NCBI GenBank assembly: GCA_947095585.1 | Contig: OX352765.1 | Span: 87,256,965-87,320,964, forward strand | Origin: Nephrocerus scutellatus | Lineage: Eukaryota > Arthropoda > Insecta > Diptera > Pipunculidae | Length of the DNA: 64,000 nucleotides | Reading direction: 5' to 3' | Shown here: in pieces, positions 55,331 through 64,000 of the stretch | How positions within the stretch are numbered: position 1 is the first letter of the stretch | How the letters are laid out: every line of letters begins with the position of its first letter | The notes under the pieces: model-generated | What the model was told of the DNA's origin: nothing | What the model saw: the letters and a program-made list of their open reading frames with translations, nothing else | The model's database searches: none | Translations under genes and position numbers: made by a program

Positions 55331-55837
55331 CCACTCTACATTCGTAAATTCGTTGTTCATTTTTAACCAACAATATTAATTTCCGCATTAGGTATTTTTG
55401 TAATCGATACACCATACACCTTATCATGCGCTAAAAACAAGAAATACATTTGCTGCAAAAATAAAAAGTCTCAGTACATATTCTGGTTGTAATTATTAAT
55501 AACATTCCTTAGGCGTTCCTTGTTTGTTTGCAATTAGTAGAGGAAGGCAAAGGAAATAACTGTGTCAGAACGAATTTTAATTTACATATTTCTCTGTCTG
55601 TTTATCTGTTATCGCATAACTACATGCCAGATATAATGTTAATCAAAATATTTTAGGGCACACTGTGGGAAGGTTATTTGCTAAGTGAAGGCAACTGAAT
55701 GTTTGCCGTGTATCAGAGCATTGCTGTTTGCCTAAAAGACTAGACGCATTTTACCGATCGTAAGTTATTATTTGATAATTATATCGAATTTACAAGTTAA
55801 ATATCGAATTAAACGCATAAATGACATAACAACTATA
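55331..55837. other. 5' flank of gene 8
   Basis: AT-rich. No convincing TATA box at the expected place. Nothing else recognised. Confidence 0.3.
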
Positions 55838-56705
55838 ATGCAACATTGGCAGCAGGCAACTGGAGGTGAATAATCACAAAAAATAACACAAACGAAAATC
55901 TTAAAATCTAATTGAAATAATTTCCACAGTAGCATTTTGGTTGCTCATCGTCTTGGCATCGGCTTCCACTCTTGAGAATATAAGATATTCCGTTTCTGTT
56001 CGCCAACAGCAATCGCTGACAACAGATGTCGTCACCAGTAGCAATAATCCATGTACCGGTTATAACGCTGGTGACTTCGTTAAAGATCCATCAGCATGTG
56101 ATCGGTTTTATTACTGTCAAGGTACAAAGGACCCAATTGATGGCTTTTTGGCGGTTTGTCCCAATGGTATGCTGTTTAACGATGTTATTAAACTCTGCGA
56201 TTTAGCTGAAAATGTTGAGTGTATCTTGGAAGAAATTGAAAATAAAGAAGTCGTTACAAGCGCAACAACTACTACGACTGTAACCAGTACCACTAAAATC
56301 CCAGTAGTACATGAAGAAATTCAATGTCCTGTCATGCCAATGACAACCAATCAGATTCAAATGATTGCCAGCGGCATTGATTGCCGACGTTATTACATTT
56401 GTTATCATGGCCGCCCAGTACAACAAGAATGTACTTCTGAATTACATTGGAATGCGCATACAATGAAATGTGATTTCCCTGGATCTGCACAGTGCAGAGT
56501 AAAACAAGGCGAACAACAGCAACAGCGACTAACCTGTCCGATGCGTGGTGAACATATTTTCCCACACATGAAGCGATGTGATTATTTTATTTACTGCGTG
56601 AATGGCCATGCTGTCGTACAACAGTGTCCATTCTATCATCACTATGACGTCCAATCGAAAAAGTGTAAATGGCGAAATTTAGCCAGTTGTATTTTAAATA
56701 TATAA
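55838..56705 (+). CDS. Peritrophin-like protein 8: three CBM14 domains, third domain fused
   Basis: Exons 55838-55865 (donor G|GTGAAT) and 55930-56705 (acceptor TTCCACAG) join in phase 1. The start reads MQHWQQATGVAFWLLIVLAS, a plausible signal peptide, and the product is 267 residues. CBM14-1 covers about residues 46-108 and a short Thr linker runs to about 140. CBM14-2 (about 143-200) has the YYICYHGRPVQQEC motif shared with genes 6 and 7. A Gln-rich link (GEQQQQRL) leads to CBM14-3 (about 211-264). There is no intron between domains 2 and 3, unlike genes 6 and 7. AATAAA near 56769. The donor is GTGAAT, weaker than in the other genes. Confidence 0.82.
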
Positions 56706-57295
56706 TTACAATTAATTAATGTGGTTAATCAAAAACAGAAAATTTTCCGACTAAAACCAACAAATACAAAATAAATAATTTTTATAATTAATATTTATTA
56801 CCCAGTTAACGAAGTTTTATCCATGAAATCTCGGATTATACATTTTCCTTTTAAAAATCGTGAAACATAAGAGTGCATTTTCATGCAGACGCTTGACGCT
56901 AGTTTTCAACGTCAAATACGGCCATCTTGTAAAATTTCATCATGAACGACGCTGAAACGTAGCGTCAAAAAAATTCAATTCAGTATCAGTGTATCAATAT
57001 ATATCAAACTATCGATGGTCCCTAACCTATTGTATAACTACAACAACGCTTGATTGTAAATATAAATTATCAACTATTAAATAAAAGTAAATTGTAAACG
57101 TGTAACAATAATTAGCTAATAAATTTAAATCGAAGTTAGTGAAAATAAAAAATGGCTGGAACCAATAAATGTCAATTGTGGATTGCATTGCACTTTTAAA
57201 ACCATATTAGATCGATAATTGATATCGATTGTTTTCGATTCGATTATTCGAACAGTGCTGACACCTATTTTAACAGAAATTCATTGTTTTATTAA
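56706..57295. other. 3' flank of gene 8
   Basis: AT-rich. AATAAA near 56769. No coding signal. Confidence 0.35.
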
Positions 57296-57970
57296 TTATC
57301 TAGCTGACCCGACAGACGTTGTCCTGTTCCACTTTCAATAAATTTGTTTGTGATCGTTTTGTGAACTTGTGAAAAGCTATTTGTTTTGCGATATCGCGTC
57401 ACAGTATTAGTCACATCAGTATTAGCAGAAATAGCCGGCGTTTCCCGGCTGTCCCATCCCACTGACCCACGCCCACTTACCTCCCGCCCGCTGACCACCC
57501 GCCCACTGACGCAACGCCCACTTACACCCGCGTTTCCCGGCTGCCCCATCGCACTGACCCCCGCACATTGACCTCCCGCCCATTGGCGCCACGCCCACTT
57601 ACACCCCACTAATCAACTCACCAATCCAGAAAACTATAGAATCGACACTTATACAGGCAAAAAATGTACACTTGTTCTTTATATGAAGATCATATACAGG
57701 GAAAACTACATTTTCCACCCCACCCCAAATTTTGTCAACGACTTTCTTTTTAATTAAATATTATATGGTGTGAATTTGAGCCAAATCGTTCCATAAATAA
57801 GAATTTTCGGAAGAAAAAAAACGATACCAGCGACATCTGCCGGGCTGATTTGTGAATCTAAACCATCCAGGGCGTCACCCAAACGCATACAAAAATTCAT
57901 TGATTTCGGTCCAGCCGTTTAGGAGGAGTTCAGTGACATACACACGTACAGTAGAATTATATATATAAAG
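57296..57970 (+). repeat. Interspersed repeat, class unresolved, with GC-rich core
   Basis: Starts CTAGCTGACCCGACAGACGT and ends with GTCCAGCCGTTTAGGAGG, ACATACACACGTACAG and TATATATATAAAG. This arrangement is familiar from insect interspersed repeats (RTE-type LINE tails or Helitron-like elements); I cannot decide which. A GC-rich core at 57437-57608 contains two imperfect copies of a roughly 94-base unit beginning CGTTTCCCGGCTG. Confidence 0.55.
57453..57474 (-). other. G-quadruplex motif
   Basis: Four CCC runs on the + strand with loops of 2, 5 and 3 bases. The minus strand thus fits G3N1-7G3N1-7G3N1-7G3. Only the motif is shown; folding is not tested. Confidence 0.6.
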
Positions 57971-58702
57971 ATTATAACAGCAATAATTAAATATAACAGC
58001 GGTGGCATTTTTAAATAAATTCCTCGGAAAATTTAATTCTATATGGATACAGGGTATTTTATTTGACGCTTTACAACCACAATTTCAATATCCAATTTAT
58101 CGTTATTCAATAATCAAATTTCTACTGAATTTGCCATTGACCAACATTTTATTTCAATTCGAAATAATATTTTTAGAACAATTGATTTTTTTAATTCCGA
58201 CATTAGCATTTCATATCAATCTGTTGAGCGAAATTATAGATCGGCGAATAATAATTCGCATACAAATTATGCAACCGAGAGAGCAAGCGAACTAATTTCT
58301 CAGGAAATTTTCTGTAAACTATAATATCAAATTTGGTTTCGGTTTGGCGTTATATGAATAGAATTTACCTTTCTCAATAAATTCAACTAGAATTTTTCAT
58401 TTCCTCAAGAAATTTTTTGTAAACTACAAATGTCAAAAATAAAATGCTACTATGTATTGCTTTTTTTTAATGCAGACATTAGCATTCCACACAAAGACCA
58501 ATCTGTTGAGCGATATTTTATATACGGTAAAATGTAATTAACATTTTGGAACGCGTAACTGTTGCGCGAATTCGAATTGAACAGTTCGATGGCAGAATCG
58601 GCAAAATATTTTGCAAAGTGAGTGCGAATACAAATTGGTATAAGATTTAGTTGATTGACACTTTTTACACAAAGCGGTTGTCAGACTATCGAACCTGACT
58701 GT
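57971..58702. other. AT-rich, repeat-derived stretch
   Basis: The blocks TCAAATTTGGTTTCGGTTTGGC near 58328 and TCTCAGGAAATTTTCTGTAAACTA near 58300 recur in part near 48235 and 61865, so this is a member of an unclassified dispersed repeat. The 97-codon ORF at 58002 has no known motif. Confidence 0.4.
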
Positions 58703-58997
58703 GGGTCTATTCTTTTATTCAACCCGAGCGAGTAATTTTAACCCAAGTACACCGAGCGAATGTTGCACGGCGTAAAAGTATTCGTTGTGTACACTGGGTA
58801 ACTTTACTCGCTCTTACTCTGCCTTACACTGATATTCACTTCAGAGTAAAAAAAGGAAACTGTTGTATACACCGTGTCGTGCTCGTTTCACAATAAAAAA
58901 CACAGAGTACAGAGTAAAATTACCCCGGGTGAATAAAAAAACACAGTGTAAATTTTTGACGTAACTGCTCGCTCGGGTTGAATAAAAGAATAGACCC
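58703..58997. mobile_element. 295-bp MITE with perfect 30-bp terminal inverted repeats
   Basis: Left TIR 58703-58732 begins GGGTCTATTCTTTTATTC; the right TIR 58968-58997 is its exact reverse complement. A 3-base TGT flanks both sides (58700-58702 and 58998-59000) as a likely target duplication. The interior is non-coding and has further partial symmetry (GAGCGAG, ACACTG). Confidence 0.85.
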
Positions 58998-59130
58998 TGT
59001 AAGTCATAACTGATGTCAGTTTTGACTGATGCGCCTTGCTGTCAGATTAGTAGAAACCAGAAAGAACTGGACATTAGGTTTTCGTCGAGTTAATAACATG
59101 GTGACGCTAAAGTTTCGTTAAACCCAAATT
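58998..59130. other. Short spacer
   Basis: Nothing recognised. Confidence 0.3.
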
Positions 59131-59960
59131 AACTCCACGAAACTAGAACGTCAATAGATAAACACATAAAATTAAACCAAGATTCTGACTTTAAGATTGT
59201 TAAATATATCAAATCAGATAATGAATTGTTAAAATTTACCAATATATATATACTACCCCATGTAGAAAATGTAAAGGAACACCCGCTATTATGGGGAAAT
59301 ACAATTAATATAGTTATCATTACGTCAGCATTTATAACATATAAAATAATAGTCGTATACAAGGTAAGGAGACAACAGAGAAATCATCAAAATTTTGAAC
59401 TTCTACTTGAACACACAAACCACAACGTCCAGAGAAATCTAGAGGAATTCAGATTGAAACGTTTGGGGAAAACGTCTTCCGACGGAGGGAGGAGTTAAAA
59501 CATTAATTTAACGAAATAAATAAATCACACATTTTATGTGACATCTGAGCTCGAGCGCAGATTTCCAACAAAAAAAAACGACAGTAATAAAAACGATCAA
59601 CTTGACAGCTTAAAAATCAATCTGCGCCGGATTTAAAAAACAACGTCATTACTTGTGAATGTTGAATTTTGGCCTAAGGTAATTTGACAGTTTCTACCAA
59701 GTCAACAATTTTGTGGTTTTAGGAGTTCTTGAATTTTTTTGTGTGCCTCCTCTCACTGAGAGATTTTATTTCATTTTTCTCTTTGATAATAGAAGTACGC
59801 GAACAGACCTATCGTATAAAATCACTGACGATGGCTTTGATCTGTCAAACAATTGGGGGAATTACCGTGTTCAATTTTCTTATGTCGTTTGGAAGAAAAT
59901 TGTGATTGCCAATCGCTATTTATTAAATACGTCATACGTCAACGATACACTACATTAATA
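59131..59960 (+). mobile_element. Possible errantivirus-like LTR element 3' end (env-like C-terminus, PPT, LTR start)
   Basis: The ORF 59226-59498 has a hydrophobic membrane segment (about residues 28-45) followed by basic residues (KVRRQQR), as at the end of an envelope-like protein of gypsy-type elements. Its last codons overlap a purine tract, GGAGGGAGGAG, directly followed by a candidate 3' LTR from about 59496. The upstream pol and gag and the rest of the env-like gene are absent, so the copy is broken. Assignment rests on layout, not on a matched sequence. Confidence 0.4.
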
Positions 59961-60327
59961 AAGGATACACATACAGCTAGTAGGCTGGCATTAGTATTTC
60001 CAATAGAGATCTAGTTTCGAACTTTCGAGTGAACAGTGAAGTGAACAAGTGAAGAGTATTGAATAGAATACAGAGCAAATTGGTGTATTTCACAATAATT
60101 ACAGCATTTTCAAAAATAATAATAAATAAAAAAAATCAAAAGAAATGGGAAAGAAAAATAGTCAGTGTAACTCATAGCTTTATTTGCAAGTGCATAATTA
60201 TTATTCTCGACTTTTTTATGGCTTTGATTAGCGTTAAAAGTTGTGCAAATAAAAATTTTCTTAGAAATTATGTATTTCATATGAACAACTAATTGGAAAA
60301 TTCTTTATTCACTTTTATTGTCACAGA
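59961..60327 (+). other. Unassigned; possible leader upstream of a Gln-rich exon
   Basis: Contains a purine-rich stretch (GAACAGTGAAGTGAACAAGT near 60030) that would suit a 5' untranslated exon. There is no TATA box and no supported start codon. Confidence 0.25.
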
Positions 60328-60434
60328 ATTCAAGGCCGAGCAACAGCAGCCTTCAACTGCTGCACCCTCTCAGCCCCAGAGTCAACAGCAAGTTGCGGGA
60401 ACATCACAGCCGCAGCAGCAGCAACGGGCACAAG
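60328..60434 (+). CDS. Candidate internal exon, Gln/Ser/Pro-rich, partial
   Basis: Bounded by a good acceptor (TATTGTCACAG) and a donor (CACAAG|GTATGC). One frame is open throughout and codes for FKAEQQQPSTAAPSQPQSQQ and further Gln/Pro. CAG-rich codon use differs from the AT-rich surroundings, which supports a real exon. No partner exon was found in the window, and Gln-rich stretches occur in many unrelated regulators, so I give no function. Confidence 0.4.
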
Positions 60435-60879
60435 GTATGCACTGTACCTCTTTATGGCTTAATTTTCTCTGCTTCCAATTTTCCATTTACATTTTTGTTT
60501 CTGGAAAAATCGCAAAAATATAAGTGGGTTTGCTTTATTGCATCATCTATTTTACGGAAAATGTAATGTTTGGATGACGTTTCCAGAAGAAAGAAGAATC
60601 TTTACGGTCGTATAGATACTTTTATTTTATATACCAATATTTCTTTAATAGTCTCGTTTCGAATAAAATTAAAAAGAAAAACATTACATTCCATATTTCT
60701 TGTTAAAACAAAGTTAAAACAAATATTACGCTGTGCTAACAGATGAATGGAAGTACACGTACACTCCATGACATTGTGGTAAATTAATTATATGCTTTGG
60801 CTAGCGTTGTGTTTTCCTATTTAAAAGTTTAGGTAAAAAATACGACGATGTTAATTATTTTTTACATATATTTCTTATA
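60435..60879. other. AT-rich spacer
   Basis: No feature beyond A/T tracts. Confidence 0.3.
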
Positions 60880-61290
60880 GTTTAACCCCATTTGGACCCA
60901 GATTCTACCCGTTTATTTATTTACAAATAGCGTACGGCTAATAAAAATATAGGTACATACATTCAATTTTTAACATTAACAGCCAGACGTTTATAGTTTT
61001 TAACAACAATTATTACATTATGTTTCCATTCTCAATAAACTTAAAAACTTTGGAGATACATTGTATACATTTTTCACAGCACAAGAATTAGTCTTACAAA
61101 TTCTTACCTTATGTGCATCCAACCATAAACCAACTTTTTTCATAAATGTTCTGATCGACCCCCGTTCTTTTATTTCCTCTGGTACTTTGTTATATAATAT
61201 AAGTCCATTTTGAAATACTGATTTTAATCCCTTACAGTTTCCTGGTAAAATTTATCCACTTGTATTGTTGAATATCTTGAAACCAACGAA
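60880..61290 (-). mobile_element. LINE C-terminal and 3' part (separated from 62280-62860)
   Basis: On the minus strand, 61240-61100 reads like a LINE C-terminus (NGLILYNKVPEEIKERGSIR). It is probably the 3' half of the element whose RT core is at 62280-62860, split by later insertions. Confidence 0.5.
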
Positions 61291-61475
61291 ATCCTTAGTG
61301 ACCGGCTGTACGGATTTCGCGGGCAACGTTCTACATTCTACTGGTGATTTTTGATGGTAAATTTCACCGAAAAGGAGAACCAGTTTGCATCAATTTGGTG
61401 AAAGCAAAGCTGCTGCACTCGAGACTCCAAGCCATTTGACAGAGTTTGGCATCAAGATATTTCCAGTAGATTCAC
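61291..61475 (+). mobile_element. Jockey-like LINE RT fragment, copy 4
   Basis: Pieces SDRLYGFRGQRST, then GESKAAALE and PFDRVWHQD in shifting frames, match 45715-45850 and 7530-7580. Very short. Confidence 0.6.
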
Positions 61476-62279
61476 AGATACATATTTTACTATAATTCTC
61501 ACCTTTTTCTCTCATATAACTATTCAGATTTTGAAAGAATTCTGCATTTCTATGTAATATCGCTTTCCAGTTGCTGGGTACAGTGACGGTTTCTCTCTCG
61601 TGGTGTCTGTTTGACGTTCCAATTGCAAACTTTACCCGGGGTACGGTTTCATTTGCGTAGGCAATCGATGTGTTTTTTTTTTTTTGATATTTCAGTATTA
61701 ATTGACGAGTGAAGACGACGAAAACCACAATACGCGATTACGATAATTTTACCATTTGATTTGTGTATTTTAAAATTTTATGTAGCGTAATTTATCGTCT
61801 AACGTAAACCCAAAAAACCATTCCGCACTGCATAAAAAAAATCCGTTAACTAATAAAAAATGTCAAATATGGTTTCGGTTTGGCGTTCCAGTTACACAGC
61901 ATTCACCACGAAAACTCTGTCACTTTGACAGCTTACCCGTGGGTAATGTTTTGGGTTAGGTTTGGGTAATTGGAAAGCGCTATAAATATATTGTTGCTGT
62001 GAAAAATCTACCAGGAACAACACAGTATTAAAGCATACTAGTTTGACTGATAACCACCAGAAGTCTAAAGTAAGGATATATTTTTGAATCACTTCAACCT
62101 TCTAATACTCCATTATGTACATACAAACTCCACCAGTGTGCCGTGATAAGGAATCAGCTCGTACTAATTTAATAATTGGCTATTTTTTACTAGTAAGAAT
62201 AGTAGAACAGTACTTTATATGAGGTCCTAAAATTAAAACGTATTTCCTGTTTTTGAAATGGTTTTTCTTGGTTTGTATA
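61476..62279. repeat. Unclassified dispersed repeat region
   Basis: Shares TTTCTCTCTCGTGG and TTTACCCGGGGTACGGTT (61589-61650) with 48030-48110, and ATGGTTTCGGTTTGGCGTTC (61870) with 58330 and 48240. No coding content supported. Confidence 0.45.
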
Positions 62280-62860
62280 ACAAAGTTACTTTCTTTGCTA
62301 ATTTGTTGTTAACATATTCAACCTGGTCTTTAAAACTTTGAAGGCGTTATTAATAATCACTCCAAGATATTTGTATTTCTTAACCCATTCCAATTCCGGA
62401 CCCATTAGACCAACAGATTGTCTTCTTTCTGCTTCATACTTAAATCTTGGTTTTCCCAGCACCATACATTTCGTTTACTGAACATTAACTTCCAGTTTAT
62501 TGCTACGCAGCCAGTCACATATAATAACTAATTCTTTATTGATTGTAGTAATAACATATTGGATAGGCATTATATATAACAATGCATCACCTGCAAACAT
62601 GTGTATTTTACACTGTCTACCTACCTTTGAGATGCCATTTATATACAGTATAAATAGTAGCGGTCCTAATATAGTTTCTTGTGGTACACCATGTATCACT
62701 TTTTCCTTTCCTTTCTCTTTAGAAATACTAGTATTAAATTAAACTGTCTAGTATATTCCATTTAGATAATCTTCTATCCATTCATAAACTTGACCAGTGA
62801 CACTGTACACGTCTTTTAGTTTCCTTAACAGCAAATTTTTAAGCTCTTTTGTAGTCTAAG
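62280..62860 (-). mobile_element. LINE reverse transcriptase core, minus strand
   Basis: The minus-strand frame 62699-62475 encodes IHGVPQETILGPLLFILYIN and then HMFAGDALLYI, i.e. the GVPQGS and FADD motifs with FAGD in place of FADD. Downstream pieces include TKCMVLGKPRF and KKYKYLGVIINN. Loss of the first catalytic Asp shows that it is dead. Confidence 0.72.
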
Positions 62861-62884
62861 AACACTTCTCTGTCAGTTGCACTT

Positions 62885-64000
62885 AACCATTTGCAATGTT
62901 GAATCTGGGCTATGCTTTCCCCTTTCCCTTACCCTTTCTCCTTTCCTTTCGTCTACCAGAAGATCTATCTGCAGAGGAGCCCCGCAAGATGAAGTCCTGT
63001 CTACCGTTCTATGGATGAGCTGCGGTTATACCTGCGGAGTAATCGCTTATGCGGATGATGTAGCTATTGCCGTCTTAGGAAAACACCCGAACACCCTTAA
63101 AAGAGCACCTGCGAAATACTCTCAACAAGCTAAACTTGTTGTTGTTATTGTAGCAACCCCAGGCCTGTTGTTGTGTTGACGATCTTTGCCCAATGTTTTG
63201 ATGGGTATTGGGGTCCTTTCTGTGCGTAGAACCAACCGCTGTGGTTTGGTGGTAAATCCCCACAAAACTGAGCTTGTCCAAACGCCAGGATATACAAATA
63301 TCCACATGTTGACCATCCTATAAAAGGTAAAAGCTTAACTTTCTCTGATAAAGCCAAGTATTTTGGTTTTATTCTTGTCAGGAAGCTAAGCTGGAAACCA
63401 AACTTCCAAGAAACAGTTCATAAATCCACGGTGGCACTCATGTAAAAAAGACAAAGGTAGCATATGGGGTCTTCAACCCCATATATCTCTGGCTATATAC
63501 GGCGGTAGTAAGAGCCACTCTTCTATACGGTGTGACTGTATGGTGGACTGCCTTAGATAAGAAAGTAAATCTTGACAAACCGCACATTTTGTAGCTTCTA
63601 ACTCGGCTATTCGCCCCAATGCTATCTCCCAGTGGTCTAGAAATAAAATCACTTCTCTATCCTGAATTAAGTCAGGATTTCAGACAACATAGACTACACC
63701 GCTCCGCAACTCCGTTTCTACAAAAACTTCCAGGTCACCTTCCCCGCAGATCATTCTGAAAAGAAGACGCTTACTTGGATGATGAACACATACATTTTTA
63801 CACAGACGGTTCAAAAAACGATAATGGAGTTGGCGGAGGTGTTTTCACAAAAAGGCTAAATCCTAGTTTCTCTATCCGTCTTTCTTATCACTGTAGTGTT
63901 TTCCAGGGAGAAATTATGGCGATCAATGAAGCCTTATTTTGGCTGAAGAGAAACGTCATATCCGCCAATGGTATCCGTATATTCTCGGATAGCAAAGCTG
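62885..64000 (+). mobile_element. LINE with RNase H, running off the window
   Basis: RT C-terminal pieces (KSLTFSDKAKYFGFIL at 63325, RKLSWKPNFQETVHKSTVAL at 63380, TLLYGVTVWWTALDKK-like near 63510) lead into an open RNase H stretch from about 63790. It has the three acidic residues in TDGSK, FQGEIMA and FSDSKA. The last 200 bases have no stop. Upstream frames are broken. Confidence 0.72.

Noticed and set aside
57292..57609. Gly-rich minus-strand ORF
   Set aside because: Arises from the GC-rich duplicated core of an interspersed repeat.

Overview
The window looks like nuclear DNA of a dipteran, most likely a brachyceran fly. It is AT-rich and has GT-AG introns, TATA/initiator promoters, and many decayed non-LTR retrotransposons (LINEs). 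It also carries mariner-type transposase remnants, a tRNA-derived SINE family and a cluster of secreted chitin-binding proteins. The species cannot be fixed from sequence alone; a tephritid-like fly is only a guess.

The real genes are a family of peritrophin-like proteins: a signal peptide, tandem six-cysteine CBM14 (Peritrophin-A, ChtBD2) domains, and often Thr/Ser/Pro-rich mucin-like stretches. I find eight genes and one broken copy. Genes 1-4 (2.3-4.4, 14.4-17.8, 21.8-25.7 and 29.2-30.3 kb, all +) form one subfamily. Each has a first exon with only 7 coding bases and a second exon with three (gene 1) or five (genes 2-4) CBM14 domains; genes 1 and 2 add long mucin tails. Gene 5 (32.8-38.1 kb, -) is a 1756-residue protein with about 15 CBM14 domains, most in a 366-bp tandem array. 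A frameshifted CBM14 remnant (32.1-32.6 kb, +) lies tail-to-tail with it. Genes 6-8 (44.6-47.7, 49.6-52.2 and 55.8-56.7 kb, all +) form a second subfamily: CBM14, Thr-rich linker, CBM14, CBM14. In genes 6 and 7 the last domain is on a separate exon that lacks an ATG and is easy to miss; in gene 8 it is fused.

The proteins are inferred to be secreted chitin binders, probably of the peritrophic matrix or another chitinous lining. The Thr-rich tails would be O-glycosylated and the multiple CBM14 domains would cross-link chitin. Nothing in the sequence says which tissue.

Most of the remaining sequence is repeats: five large RTE-like LINE copies, several jockey-like and other LINE fragments, six SINE copies, inverted-repeat elements at 19.98-20.61, 50.56-50.94 and 58.70-59.00 kb, and a 113-bp satellite at 10.56-11.87 kb. 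There are also a 298-bp direct duplication at 26.6/27.1 kb, GACC-rich minisatellites at 23.1 and 53.2 kb, and probable LTR-element ends at 52.4 and 59.2 kb. Introns of genes 2, 3, 6 and 7 have taken up such elements while their splice sites stayed intact. From about 57 kb to the end I see repeats, LINE pieces, one possible Gln-rich exon and no complete gene.
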